54,489 bases of DNA. Source: Prevotella sp. (GTDB lineage: Bacteria; Bacteroidota; Bacteroidia; Bacteroidales; Bacteroidaceae). The DNA lies in assembly GCA_017458225.1 (NCBI GenBank), contig JAFTFX010000004.1:1-54489 (forward strand). Reading direction: 5' to 3'. Position 1 is the stretch's first letter. Each line of letters opens with the position of its first letter. Below, piece after piece: positions 35,676 to 44,062 of this stretch. The translations under genes were made by a program, and so were the position numbers. The notes under the pieces were generated by a model. That model was not told the DNA's origin. It made no database searches and was given only the letters and a program-made list of their open reading frames with translations.

Positions 35676-35715
35676 TGCGGGTGCAAAGGTAATGTTTTTT
35701 TTGCACCCGCACAAA
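35676..35715 (-). promoter_or_regulatory. tRNA-Pro promoter inside a 12-bp dyad
   Basis: On the minus strand TTTG (35715-35712), 20 nt, then TACCTTTG (35691-35684). The promoter's spacer and -7 element are embedded in the inverted repeat TGCGGGTGCAAA / TTTGCACCCGCA (35676-35687 and 35700-35711). Confidence 0.8.
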
Positions 35716-35726
35716 TTTTCTGGCAA

Positions 35727-36914
35727 TTATTTGATGATACCCTGTTCCACGAAGATTTTCTTCAGTGCATGAACAGAGCGTTCTACCTGCTCTTCTGTAT
35801 GCGTGGCCATCAGTGCATAGCGTACCAGCGTGTCCTGCGGAGCACATGCCGGCGGAATGACGGGATTGATGAACACGCCGGCCTGGAATGCCAAGGCGGT
35901 AACTAGGAATGTCTTCTCGGTATCGCGTACATAGAGCGGAATAATCGGGCTCTCGGTGTCGCCAATCTCGAAGCCCTCCTCGCGGAAACGCTTCAGGGCA
36001 TACTTCGTGACGGCCCACAACTTCTCAATGCGCTCAGGCTCCTGCTGAATGATGTGCAGAGCCTCCAAAGCAGCGGCTGTTGCAGCCGGTGTGTTGGATG
36101 CCGAGAAGATATAGGTACGACAGGTGTGACGCAGGAAGTTGATGGTATCCCAGTCGGCTGCAATGAAGCCTCCGATGCTGGCCAGTGACTTCGAGAAGGT
36201 ACCCATGATGAGGTCTACCTCGTCGGTCAGTCCGAAGTGATCGCACACACCGCGTCCCTGACGGCCGAACACGCCAATGCCGTGAGCCTCGTCGACCATC
36301 ACCGAGCAATTATACTTGTGCTTCAGTTCGATGATCTCAGGCAGCTTGGCCAGGTCGCCCTCCATGGAGAACACACCGTCGACCACAATCAGCTTGATGG
36401 CCTCGTGCGGCAGGCGCTGCAGCACGCGCTCCAGATCTTCCATATCGTTGTGCTTGTAGTGCAGCTGCTTGGCAAATGCCAGACGGCGTCCATCTACAAT
36501 CGACGCATGGTCGCGATCGTCACAAATCACGTAATCATCCTTGCTAAGCAAGGCAGGTATGACACCCTGGTTCACACTGAAGCCCGTTGAGAGGCAAAGG
36601 CAATCGTCCTTACCAATGAACTTCGAGATTTCTTTTTCTAACTGTACATGCAGGTCAAGCGTACCATTGAGGAAGCGGCTTCCGGCGCAACCCGAGCCAT
36701 AACGGTCGAGGGCTTCCTTGGCTTTATCAATGATGCGCTGGTCACCGGTGAGGCCGGTGTAAGCGTTCGAGCCGAACATCAAAACCTTGTGTCCGCCCAT
36801 CTCTACTTCTGTTCCTTGCTTGCCTGTTATTTCACGGAAATAGGGATAAACACCCTGCTCCATGAACTTCTGAGGAATACGATACTCTTTGTATCTTTCT
36901 TGTAACTGTCCCAT
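35727..36914 (-). CDS. spt: Serine palmitoyltransferase (alpha-oxoamine synthase family)
   Basis: 395 residues, PLP-dependent. It condenses serine with a fatty acyl thioester to 3-ketosphinganine, the first step of bacterial sphingolipid synthesis, in the cytoplasm. PLP lysine K242 is in TFSKSLASIGG, with VDEAHGIGVFG and GSGCAGSRFLNG typical of the family. The start MGQLQERYKEYRIP at 36914 lies 33 nt after a TACCTTTG on the minus strand; a longer frame to 37007 would begin upstream of that promoter. KBL or BioF homologues are alternatives, but the length, the N-terminal extension and the lipid-kinase neighbour favour Spt. Confidence 0.85.
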   Translation of the reverse strand: MGQLQERYKEYRIPQKFMEQGVYPYFREITGKQGTEVEMGGHKVLMFGSNAYTGLTGDQRIIDKAKEALDRYGSGCAGSRFLNGTLDLHVQLEKEISKFIGKDDCLCLSTGFSVNQGVIPALLSKDDYVICDDRDHASIVDGRRLAFAKQLHYKHNDMEDLERVLQRLPHEAIKLIVVDGVFSMEGDLAKLPEIIELKHKYNCSVMVDEAHGIGVFGRQGRGVCDHFGLTDEVDLIMGTFSKSLASIGGFIAADWDTINFLRHTCRTYIFSASNTPAATAAALEALHIIQQEPERIEKLWAVTKYALKRFREEGFEIGDTESPIIPLYVRDTEKTFLVTALAFQAGVFINPVIPPACAPQDTLVRYALMATHTEEQVERSVHALKKIFVEQGIIK

Positions 36915-36947
36915 TAAACTTATTAGGTTGTTTACTTTTTCAGCTTG

Positions 36948-36955
36948 CAAAGGTA
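36948..36955 (-). promoter_or_regulatory. -7 element TACCTTTG for spt
   Basis: Exact match on the minus strand, 33 nt before the spt ATG. Confidence 0.7.
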
Positions 36956-37049
36956 CACAAAAATCTCCAAATAGTGCATTTTTTTTGTAATATTTGCCAT
37001 CTATCAATAAATTTAATATTTTTTCTAAACTCTTTTACATCAAAAGTTG

Positions 37050-37057
37050 TAATTTTG
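37050..37057 (+). promoter_or_regulatory. -7 element TAATTTTG for the lipid kinase
   Basis: Exact TAnnTTTG, 18 nt before the ATG at 37076. It is divergent from the spt promoter about 100 bp away. Confidence 0.65.
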
Positions 37058-37075
37058 CACCATATATAACACAAT

Positions 37076-38104
37076 ATGACGCAAATCACATTCATTATCA
37101 ATCCCATATCGGGTACGCATAAAAAGGATTACATCCCCACCCTCATCGACGAGATTCTTGACAAGACAAAGTTCAAGACGAGAATCGTGTTTACCGAGTA
37201 TGCCGGTCACGGGGCAAAGATTGCTGAAGAATGTGCCAGCAGCGGTGTCGACATCTGTGTTGCCGTAGGCGGCGACGGGACGGTGAACGAGATTGCACGC
37301 TCGCTTGTCCACACTAATACAGCTTTGGGCATCATTCCCTGTGGAAGCGGAAACGGCTTGGCTCGCCACCTGTGTCTGCCAATGAACGCTAAAGAGGCTA
37401 TCGAGATTATCAATCAGGCCAAAGTCGAGTCGTTCGACTATGGCGTGATCAACGGCATGCCTTTTTTCTGCACATGCGGCATGGGCTTCGATGCATTCAT
37501 CTCGCTGAAGTTTGCCGAAGCTGGCAAGCGCGGCTTGGTCACCTATGTTGAGAACGTGTTGAAAGAGGGACTGAAATACAAGCCCGAGACCTACATCGTG
37601 GAGGACGAGACAGGACAGCACCACCACAAGGCTTTCCTGATAGCCTGCGCCAATGCGGCACAATACGGCAACAATGCCTATATAGCCCCTGGAGCTTCCA
37701 TGAAAGACGGCATGATGGATGTGATCATCATGGAGCCCTTTGATGCCATCGACGCGCCAAAGATAGCTATGGACATGTTTGCGAAGACGCTGAACAGCAA
37801 CTCGCGCATCAAGACCTTCAAGGCCAAGCGCATCCACATACATCGCTCTGCCCCGGGAGCCATCCACTTCGACGGCGACCCCATCATGACCGATGCTGAT
37901 GTTGATGCCGAAATCATCCCCTTGGGACTGAAGGCCGTGGTGAACCCCAACGCCATAGAAGATGCTGCTCAGCCCAATGCCGTCATCAATGCCTTCAGCG
38001 AGTTCTTTAATAATATAAATAATGTACGCGATAACGTAGCCCATCAGGGACACCGTTTCCTGGTGCTCAACAAGCTGATGCTGCGCAAACTTTCCAAGCT
38101 ATAA
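37076..38104 (+). CDS. Diacylglycerol kinase-family lipid kinase
   Basis: 342 residues. The DAGK catalytic glycine motif GGDGTVNE starts at residue 65. A nucleotide loop IIPCGSGNGLARHL follows, and the C-terminal YegS/DAGK beta-sandwich has APGAIHFDGDP. The family phosphorylates a lipid hydroxyl (diacylglycerol, sphingosine or ceramide) at the membrane. The divergent serine palmitoyltransferase neighbour makes a sphingoid substrate plausible; that is inference from position only. The N-terminus FIINPISGTHKKD is the usual family opening. Confidence 0.88.
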   Translation: MTQITFIINPISGTHKKDYIPTLIDEILDKTKFKTRIVFTEYAGHGAKIAEECASSGVDICVAVGGDGTVNEIARSLVHTNTALGIIPCGSGNGLARHLCLPMNAKEAIEIINQAKVESFDYGVINGMPFFCTCGMGFDAFISLKFAEAGKRGLVTYVENVLKEGLKYKPETYIVEDETGQHHHKAFLIACANAAQYGNNAYIAPGASMKDGMMDVIIMEPFDAIDAPKIAMDMFAKTLNSNSRIKTFKAKRIHIHRSAPGAIHFDGDPIMTDADVDAEIIPLGLKAVVNPNAIEDAAQPNAVINAFSEFFNNINNVRDNVAHQGHRFLVLNKLMLRKLSKL

Positions 38105-38113
38105 AGCCAAGCG

Positions 38114-38290
38114 ATGCAACTCGTGCTGACCCTCCTCATCGTGATGCTGTGCGCTACCTATGCCGGCTGGCGCATCTACAAGGCACTTTCGGCACCTCAA
38201 AATGCCTGTGCAGGATGCGACGGCTGTGCCCTGAAAGACAGATGCAAAGCGAATTATCCGGAAAAACAGGCATGCGAAAAGAAAAAGTAA
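38114..38290 (+). CDS. FeoB-associated type Cys-rich membrane protein
   Basis: 58 residues. One N-terminal membrane span (LVLTLLIVMLCATYAGWRIY) is followed by a cysteine cluster, C32-A-G-C35-D-G-C38-ALKDR-C44 and C53. The CxGCxGCxLKxxC pattern is that of the FeoB-associated Cys-rich family (PF12669), often found beside ferrous iron transporters. Here no feoA or feoB is nearby. It starts 9 bp after the lipid kinase stop and is probably co-transcribed with it. The cysteines could bind metal; function is not established. Confidence 0.75.
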   Translation: MQLVLTLLIVMLCATYAGWRIYKALSAPQNACAGCDGCALKDRCKANYPEKQACEKKK

Positions 38291-38298
38291 GCAAAAAA

Positions 38299-38330
38299 TT
38301 TGGTTAGAACAAAAAAAAGGACTACCTTTG
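38299..38330 (+). promoter_or_regulatory. tRNA-Cys promoter TTTG-N20-TACCTTTG
   Basis: TTTG (38299-38302) and TACCTTTG (38323-38330), an exact consensus pair 17 bp before the mature tRNA. Confidence 0.85.
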
Positions 38331-38347
38331 CACCGCAAAAGCGACAA

Positions 38348-38419
38348 GGTGCCTTGGATGAGTGGCTTAGTCAACGGTCTGCAAAACCGTCTACAGCAGT
38401 TCGAATCTGCTAGGCACCT
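38348..38419 (+). tRNA. tRNA-Cys (anticodon GCA)
   Basis: 72-nt cloverleaf: acceptor GGTGCCT/AGGCACC with discriminator T (usual for cysteine), anticodon stem ACGGT/ACCGT around CTGCAAA, T arm AGCAG-TTCGAAT-CTGCT. No CCA is encoded. The D stem is short (3 bp). Confidence 0.95.
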
Positions 38420-38426
38420 CTTGAAG

Positions 38427-38473
38427 AAATCGGAAACCCTCATCAACAAAGGATTTCCGATTTTTCGTTTTTT
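38427..38473 (+). terminator. Terminator after tRNA-Cys
   Basis: AAATCGGAAA (38427-38436) and TTTCCGATTT (38454-38463) form a 10-bp perfect stem, followed by a T-rich run broken by one CG. Confidence 0.8.
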
Positions 38474-38526
38474 GCAGACAAAGAAATCAAGATTGACAGA
38501 CAAAGCAAACAAAGCATTCTGACCCA

Positions 38527-39210
38527 ATGAGAATAGACATCATATCCGTTTTACCCGAAATGATTGAAGGGTTTGTGCACGAAAGCATTCTGGCACGGGC
38601 CGAGAAGAAAGGACTGGCCGAGATTCGACTGCACAACCTGCGTGACTACACCCTCGACAAATGGCGCCGCGTAGACGACTATCCCTATGGGGGCTCGGCA
38701 GGCATGGTGATGCAGTGCGAGCCCATTGACCGTTGCATCACGGCTCTGAAAGCTGAACGCCAGTACGACGAAGTGATCTTCACCTCGCCCGACGGCGAAC
38801 AGTTCAACCAGCACATTGCCAACGAGCTCTCGCTGAAAGGCAACCTCATCATTCTGTGCGGCCACTACAAAGGCATCGACCAGCGCGTACGCGACCACCT
38901 CATTACTCGCGAAATTTCTATCGGCGACTATGTGCTGACGGGCGGCGAACTGGCAGCCGCCATCATTGCCGATGCCATTGTCAGAGTGGTGCCCGGCGTG
39001 ATTGGCGACGAGCAAAGCGCACTTTCCGACTGTTTCCAGGACGACCTGCTGGCAGCGCCCATCTATACCCGTCCTGCCGACTATAAAGGATGGAAAGTTC
39101 CCGAGATTCTGCTGAGCGGCAATGAGGCCAAGATCCGCGAATGGGAACTCGACCAGGCACTGGAGCGCACACGCCGTCTGCGCCCCGACTTGCTGAAGGG
39201 GAAGGACTAA
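38527..39210 (+). CDS. trmD: tRNA (guanine-37-N1)-methyltransferase
   Basis: 227 residues, typical TrmD length. It uses SAM to methylate G37 beside the anticodon, preventing frameshifts. SPOUT trefoil-knot features are visible: [18 protein letters not shown] near residue 112, and the SAM loop [14 protein letters not shown] near 131-144. The flexible linker and C-terminal domain end in RRLRPDLL. It stands alone here, without rimM or rplS. Its stop overlaps that of the convergent DUF4738 gene by 4 bp. Confidence 0.95.
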   Translation: MRIDIISVLPEMIEGFVHESILARAEKKGLAEIRLHNLRDYTLDKWRRVDDYPYGGSAGMVMQCEPIDRCITALKAERQYDEVIFTSPDGEQFNQHIANELSLKGNLIILCGHYKGIDQRVRDHLITREISIGDYVLTGGELAAAIIADAIVRVVPGVIGDEQSALSDCFQDDLLAAPIYTRPADYKGWKVPEILLSGNEAKIREWELDQALERTRRLRPDLLKGKD

Positions 39211-39764
39211 ACAGCCTCTTCCTCTTCAGTGGTATCAAACAGTTGTCCTTGTTTGATCACCAATCCGCCCTGACGGTCAATCCACATGTCGAGCGGAATG
39301 AACAGATCGTCGTTTTCCGGACGGCTCACCACCACGCCAAACTTCAGTTGCTGGTTGTCTGTCTCATGGAAAACAATATTTTCCAGTATACCTTTCTGTC
39401 GGAAGTCGGCCTCTATATAGGAGGCAAACGACTCCTTCGTGAACGTTTTGCGCAGAAACACTGAGTTGTCGTCACGCGAAACGGTCAGCCTCACGCGGTT
39501 GTCCACATACTGCTGTCCTGTCTCGTCGGTCAGCATAGGCAGCGAGTCGGCCGGCTCGCGCTCGATGGTGATCACATAGTTTTTCCCCAGCCACTGCACG
39601 TCGCTGCGACGAGTGTCCACCGGCAACTTGATAGGGTCCTTGAGGGTTTCGGGCACATATTTTGCCACGATGATATCGTCGCTCTTCGGTTTCTCCTTGC
39701 AGGCGCTGACGGCCCCCATCAGACAGATGGAGGTCAGCATGAGTGCTATCAAATTTTTATTCAT
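39207..39764 (-). CDS. DUF4738-type lipoprotein
   Basis: 185 residues. The lipobox VSA|C22 predicts a lipid-anchored envelope protein. The body, with [20 protein letters not shown] and [17 protein letters not shown], matches my memory of DUF4738, a Bacteroidetes family with no known function. It ends in TTEEEEAV. It lies 39 bp downstream of the C69 peptidase gene on the same strand and has no clear promoter of its own, so it may be co-transcribed with it. Confidence 0.7.
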   Translation of the reverse strand: MNKNLIALMLTSICLMGAVSACKEKPKSDDIIVAKYVPETLKDPIKLPVDTRRSDVQWLGKNYVITIEREPADSLPMLTDETGQQYVDNRVRLTVSRDDNSVFLRKTFTKESFASYIEADFRQKGILENIVFHETDNQQLKFGVVVSRPENDDLFIPLDMWIDRQGGLVIKQGQLFDTTEEEEAV

Positions 39765-39803
39765 CTTTTTTCAGGTTATTCGTATAAGAAAAATGTGGAA
39801 CTA

Positions 39804-41450
39804 CTACTGCTGCGGAACTTCGAACTTCGTGCCTGTCTGACGAATCAGTTCGCGGCCGAAGCGCTCAGGATAGCCGGGGCGTACCACCCTGCTACCCAGT
39901 CCTGTGGGCGTGCGAGTGAAGGCTCCGTTCTGTTCGGGCTTGACAATCATATCGTTGTATTTCACAATCAGTCGGGTGGCCAACGTTTTCCACGTGGTCA
40001 GCATCTCGTCGGCCTTACGAGCCGAATAGTCCGTCAGCCATTTCACCCTTTCTGCTCCCTGCAACGTCAGGGCGCGGTCTTCTGTAGCTTTCTGCTCCTT
40101 GAAGTACGAAGTGTCCAGCGAGTCGCGCACCTCCTGAAGCGTCGGGAACATCAGCGCATAGCGCGGATAGACCATGTTGCTCACCCAGTTTTGAACCCAG
40201 TAGGCATTGTCCATCGAGAACGTCAGCGCGTCGGCACCGGGCGTGCTGTAAGGGCGCGGAGCCTGTGTGGCGCAGCAGTACACAGGTGTGTAGGGCACCA
40301 TGTTGCCGTCATCGTTACCGAACCACAGAATGCCGCCCACCTCGCGAGGCAGCCACGAACGCATCTGCGACACGTAGCTGAAAGCCGTCTGCTGCGTCGA
40401 TGTGGGACGCTCGTTGAAATATTTCTTGCCATCTACCGTAAAATAGAGCGGTGTCGGTCTGTAGGGCATTTCCCAGATGCCGCCGCCCATGTCGCCATCC
40501 AGTGCGAAGGGCGTGTTCTCATAATGATCGCGCATGGCTGCCTCAACGTCGGCAACCGTCAGTTTTCGGTTCGGCTTCACCCATAAAGGCATCGGCTCAG
40601 CATCCTGCTGTCGCCCTTCTGCCCAAGGCAGATAGCGCTCCATGCCGTCGGCATAGCGGTTGAAGAAACTCCACACACGAGCATCGCAGATGCGACGGCC
40701 CGAGAAGTCGGGGAAGGCGTAGACATTGCAGTACGAGAAGTCCTCGTCCTTGCCGCTGAACCATCCCATCTTGCGCGCATAGCTCACCACATTCTTCGAG
40801 AAGAGCACGCCGCCCGTTTTGTCCTTCATGTCAAAGCGGCTGATGCGGCTCTGGTTGGCATGTCCGCAGATCATGTCGTCGGGTATGCGCAGGGCCACCC
40901 ATACGGTGCGCTCCTTCGACAGCTTTCGGTCGCTGGCACAGCCCATCATCTCCATGATCCACGCCTCGTTAGGGTCGCAGATGGTGAAAGTCTCTCCCTC
41001 CGAGTTATAGCCGTACTGCTCCACCAGCGAGGTCATCACCTGAATGGCCTCGCGAGCCGTCTTAGAACGCTGCAGGGCGATGTAGATCAGCGAGCCGTAG
41101 TCGAGAATGCCCGTCGTGTCCACCATTTCTTCGCGGCCGCCGAACGTTGTCTCGCCGATGGTCACCTGCCACTCGTTGATGTTACCGATAACGTTGTAGG
41201 TCTCTTCGGCCTCAGCTATCTCGCCGTGATATTCGCCCGTATCCCAGTCGTACACCTTGCGCATCGTGCCTTTCGGATGCTTGGCAGCCGGATAGTGTGC
41301 CAGCCCGATAAACATGCCGTAGTCGTCAGCATTATAGGTACACATCACTGAGCCATCCTTCGATGCCTGTTTGCCAACAATGAAATTGGTGCATGCCGCA
41401 GCCGCACCGGCCATCAGCAGTAACAAAAAGAGGGAAAAATATCGCTTCAT
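39804..41450 (-). CDS. Secreted C69-family dipeptidase
   Basis: 548 residues, full length for peptidase family C69 (PepD-like, Ntn hydrolases). A signal sequence leads to AAACTNFIVGKQAS. The cysteine at residue 20 is both the likely new N-terminus after processing and the nucleophile, as in the family. Conserved GSVMCTYNADDYG and EAWIMEMMG follow. It should cleave dipeptides in the periplasm or at the surface. I use the ATG at 41450; a longer frame to 41531 runs across the -7 element TAATTTTG (41485-41478) and into the 22-bp array. Confidence 0.9.
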   Translation of the reverse strand: MKRYFSLFLLLLMAGAAAACTNFIVGKQASKDGSVMCTYNADDYGMFIGLAHYPAAKHPKGTMRKVYDWDTGEYHGEIAEAEETYNVIGNINEWQVTIGETTFGGREEMVDTTGILDYGSLIYIALQRSKTAREAIQVMTSLVEQYGYNSEGETFTICDPNEAWIMEMMGCASDRKLSKERTVWVALRIPDDMICGHANQSRISRFDMKDKTGGVLFSKNVVSYARKMGWFSGKDEDFSYCNVYAFPDFSGRRICDARVWSFFNRYADGMERYLPWAEGRQQDAEPMPLWVKPNRKLTVADVEAAMRDHYENTPFALDGDMGGGIWEMPYRPTPLYFTVDGKKYFNERPTSTQQTAFSYVSQMRSWLPREVGGILWFGNDDGNMVPYTPVYCCATQAPRPYSTPGADALTFSMDNAYWVQNWVSNMVYPRYALMFPTLQEVRDSLDTSYFKEQKATEDRALTLQGAERVKWLTDYSARKADEMLTTWKTLATRLIVKYNDMIVKPEQNGAFTRTPTGLGSRVVRPGYPERFGRELIRQTGTKFEVPQQ

Positions 41451-41477
41451 TTTTTTCGATAGTTTGTATTCTGTCTG

Positions 41478-41485
41478 CAAAATTA
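41478..41485 (-). promoter_or_regulatory. -7 element TAATTTTG for the C69 dipeptidase
   Basis: Exact match on the minus strand, 27 nt before the ATG at 41450. The 22-bp array begins about 30 bp further upstream. Confidence 0.7.
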
Positions 41486-41515
41486 ACGAAAAATACCCAA
41501 TTATCGCGCACTTTG

Positions 41516-41713
41516 GAAGAAAAAGATACAAATCTCGCTCTAATTCGCTATGAATTCCACTCTGATTTGCTATGAATTCCGCTCTAATTCAATACAAACC
41601 AGAGTAGAAAATGACGCAAAACAGAGAAGAAAGTGACGCTAATTGCAGCAGCGTTTGACGTTTATTGCAGCAACGCTTGACGTTCACACCCTGAGCGGTT
41701 GACATCTTTCAAA
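41516..41713. repeat. Nine degenerate 22-bp tandem units (array 2)
   Basis: Unit starts run every 22 bp from 41516 to 41692. The three units from 41538 begin CTCTAATTC or close variants. The five from 41604 carry TGAC at exactly offsets 9-12 of every unit, with flanks drifting. The first unit (41516) shares ATACAAA in phase with the fourth. Neighbouring units are most alike, which suggests local duplication followed by divergence. It lies upstream of the dipeptidase promoter. Confidence 0.8.
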
Positions 41714-41734
41714 AACACCTAACAACCTAACACC

Positions 41735-41820
41735 ACATGCCGTAAAGCATCTGTAGCAAAGGCTTTGCGGCATGTTACCTGTTGGTGCAACACCTAACAT
41801 ACACCTACCGTAGAGGTAAC
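41735..41820. other. Hairpin-rich element between array 2 and the oxidoreductase promoter
   Basis: ACATGCCGTAAAGC (41735-41748) pairs with GCTTTGCGGCATGT (41762-41775) over 14 positions with one G-U. GTTACCT (41774-41780) also pairs with AGGTAAC (41814-41820). ACACCTAAC recurs three times around it. It may be an RNA structure or a small decayed element; no T run marks it as a terminator. Confidence 0.4.
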
Positions 41821-41875
41821 AGGACAGAGAATGGAGCGGGGTGATGGCAATAGAGGGGAAAAAAGCTAAAATATA

Positions 41876-41907
41876 TTTGGCTTTTCCTTTGTTTTTCAGT
41901 ACCTTTG
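41876..41907 (+). promoter_or_regulatory. Promoter TTTG-N20-TACCTTTG
   Basis: TTTG (41876-41879) and TACCTTTG (41900-41907), an exact consensus pair 26 nt before the TTG start of the oxidoreductase. Confidence 0.85.
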
Positions 41908-41933
41908 CAGGCGAAACTTAAACGGTTGAGGCA

Positions 41934-42917
41934 TTGAAAAAGATTAAATGGGGCTTCATAGGCTGTGGTGAGGTGACCGAGAAGAAGAGCGGACCAGCCT
42001 TCAGCGAAGTTGAGGGATCGAGCGTAGTGGCGGTGATGAGCCGCTCGGAACTAAAGGCTCGCTCCTACGCTGAGCGGCACGGCATACCGCGCTGGTACAC
42101 CGATGCACAGGAGCTCATAGACGACCCTGAGGTGAATGCCATCTACGTAGCCACCCCACCCTCCAGTCATGCCACCTTTGCCATCATGGCCATGAAGGCT
42201 GGCAAGCCTGTCTATGTGGAGAAGCCACTGGCTGCCAGCTATGACGACTGCGCTCGTGTGAACCGCATCAGCGAGCAGACGGGCGTGCCCTGTTTCGTGG
42301 CCTACTACCGGCGCTACCTGGACTACTTTCAGCGAGTGAAGCAGATTGTGGAACAGGGCACGATAGGCGAAGTGATCAGCGCACAGGTACGCTTCGCCGT
42401 TCCGCCACGCGAACTCGACTACAACAATGCCGAGGCTCTGCCTTGGCGACTGCAGCCCGACATTGCCGGCGGCGGCTATTTCTACGATCTGGCTCCCCAT
42501 CAGCTGGACCTGTTGCAGGAACTGTTCGGCGTAATTATCGATGCGCAAGGCATCTGTGCCAACCGAGGAAAGCTATACCAGACGGAAGACACGGTGAGCG
42601 CCGTGTTCCGCTTCGAGAATGGACTGCCTGGCTCGGGCTCGTGGTGCTTCGTGGCTCATGAGTCGGCACGTGAAGACAGCATTCAACTGATAGGCAACCG
42701 GGGCTCGCTGCGTTTCTCAGTGTTCGACTATGCCCCCATAGAGCTGCACACCAGCGACGGCAACGAAGAAATACAGATAGAGAATCCTCCTTACGTGCAG
42801 TTCCCATTGATTAAGAATGTGGTGAAACACCTGCAGGGACTGGCCATCTGCAACTGTACCAGTGTGTCGGCTACCCCTGTCAACTGGGCGATGGACCGCA
42901 TTCTTGGAAAATTCTAA
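41934..42917 (+). CDS. Gfo/Idh/MocA-family oxidoreductase
   Basis: 327 residues. The NAD(P)-binding Rossmann motif GFIGCGEVTEKK is at the N-terminus. The family EKP motif is VYVEKPLA (E96-K97-P98). The C-terminal domain has DLAPHQLDLLQELFG, with the histidine expected to help catalysis. Members oxidise or reduce sugars, inositols or biliverdin; the substrate here is unknown. The only in-frame start fitting the N-terminal motif is TTG at 41934, after a strong promoter. The next gene starts 5 bp after its stop, so they form a unit. Confidence 0.85.
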   Translation: MKKIKWGFIGCGEVTEKKSGPAFSEVEGSSVVAVMSRSELKARSYAERHGIPRWYTDAQELIDDPEVNAIYVATPPSSHATFAIMAMKAGKPVYVEKPLAASYDDCARVNRISEQTGVPCFVAYYRRYLDYFQRVKQIVEQGTIGEVISAQVRFAVPPRELDYNNAEALPWRLQPDIAGGGYFYDLAPHQLDLLQELFGVIIDAQGICANRGKLYQTEDTVSAVFRFENGLPGSGSWCFVAHESAREDSIQLIGNRGSLRFSVFDYAPIELHTSDGNEEIQIENPPYVQFPLIKNVVKHLQGLAICNCTSVSATPVNWAMDRILGKF

Positions 42918-42922
42918 CACCT

Positions 42923-44062
42923 ATGAAGAGGGCACTGCTGATTCTTGCAACACTCTGGCTTGCCTCCCTGCATGCTTTTTCGGAAGGCATCGCCAGCGAC
43001 ACCATCAGCCACCTGACCTCTGACAGTATATCCCTTAACAACGCTCCAGAGCAACCCACGAAGAAGCTGAGCCTGATACGCCGCATCATCAGAGGCTTCG
43101 ACCGGCTGGACGAGCGCTATATAGAGCCGCAGCACTACGTCTTTACCGTAATGCTGCAAAGCACCTACACCTATGACTACTTTACGCTCAGAAGCCGCGA
43201 ACGCGACGAGCAGTCGGTGAGCTTTGCACCTGACGGCAACTTCAAGATTGGGCCCTACATCGGCTGGAAATGGATATTCGGCGGCTACACGTTCACCCTG
43301 GGCAGTACGAAATACAGCAAGACGAAAACCGAGATAGACCTGAGCATCTACAGTTCGCAGGTGGGCGTAGACCTGTTCTACCGCCGCACAGGCAGCGACT
43401 ACAAGCTGAGTGATGCCCATCTGGGCCCTGGCATTGATACCCGTCCGCTGGAAGGGTTGCCTTTCAACGGCATCAAAGTGGGGGTCACGGGATTCAATGT
43501 CTACTATATCTTCAACCACGGACGTTTCTCCTACCCTGCCGCCTTCTCGCAAAGCACGGTGCAAAAGGTAAGCTGCGGATCGTGGATGGCCGGACTGGGC
43601 TATACCAAGAACTCGCTCGACTTCGACTACGAGAAGCTGCAGACCATTGCCAACACGCGGCTGGCCCCACAGACGGTCGCCATCGATTCCAGCCTGATGT
43701 TCAAGTCGGCCAAGTACTACGACATCAGCGCCTCGTGCGGCTATGCCTACAACTGGGTGTTCGCGCCCCGATGGCTGTTCTGCGCCAGCGGCCAACTGGC
43801 CCTGGCCTACAAGCAGAGCTCAGGCGAAACGCTGGAACGCAACCACAGCGAAAGTTTCTCGTTCACAAAAATAAGTCCGAACTTCATAGGCCGATTCGGA
43901 CTGGTCTACAATACCATGCGCTGGTATGCAGGCGCCAGCGCCATCGTGCGGTCGAACTACTATTTTGAATCGCGCTTCTCAACCAACAACACGTTTGGCA
44001 GCATGAATGTGTACGTGGGCTACAACTTCGGCCTGAAAAAGAAATACAGACAAAAGAAATGA
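42923..44062 (+). CDS. DUF4421 family outer-membrane-type protein
   Basis: 379 residues. A signal peptide (about 1-21) is followed by alternating hydrophobic/polar strands rich in Tyr, Phe and Gly (YIGWKWIFGGYTFTLGS, YAGASAIVRSNYYF, YVGYNFGLKKKY), as in a beta-barrel. It fits DUF4421, a Bacteroidetes family of unknown function. The stop overlaps the next start as ATGA (44059-44062), so the two are translationally coupled. Both follow the oxidoreductase in one operon-like run. Confidence 0.75.
   Translation: MKRALLILATLWLASLHAFSEGIASDTISHLTSDSISLNNAPEQPTKKLSLIRRIIRGFDRLDERYIEPQHYVFTVMLQSTYTYDYFTLRSRERDEQSVSFAPDGNFKIGPYIGWKWIFGGYTFTLGSTKYSKTKTEIDLSIYSSQVGVDLFYRRTGSDYKLSDAHLGPGIDTRPLEGLPFNGIKVGVTGFNVYYIFNHGRFSYPAAFSQSTVQKVSCGSWMAGLGYTKNSLDFDYEKLQTIANTRLAPQTVAIDSSLMFKSAKYYDISASCGYAYNWVFAPRWLFCASGQLALAYKQSSGETLERNHSESFSFTKISPNFIGRFGLVYNTMRWYAGASAIVRSNYYFESRFSTNNTFGSMNVYVGYNFGLKKKYRQKK

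Noticed and set aside
37040-38053. 337-codon minus-strand frame
   Set aside because: It mirrors the lipid kinase, whose GGDGTVNE and GSGNG motifs and promoter are clear.
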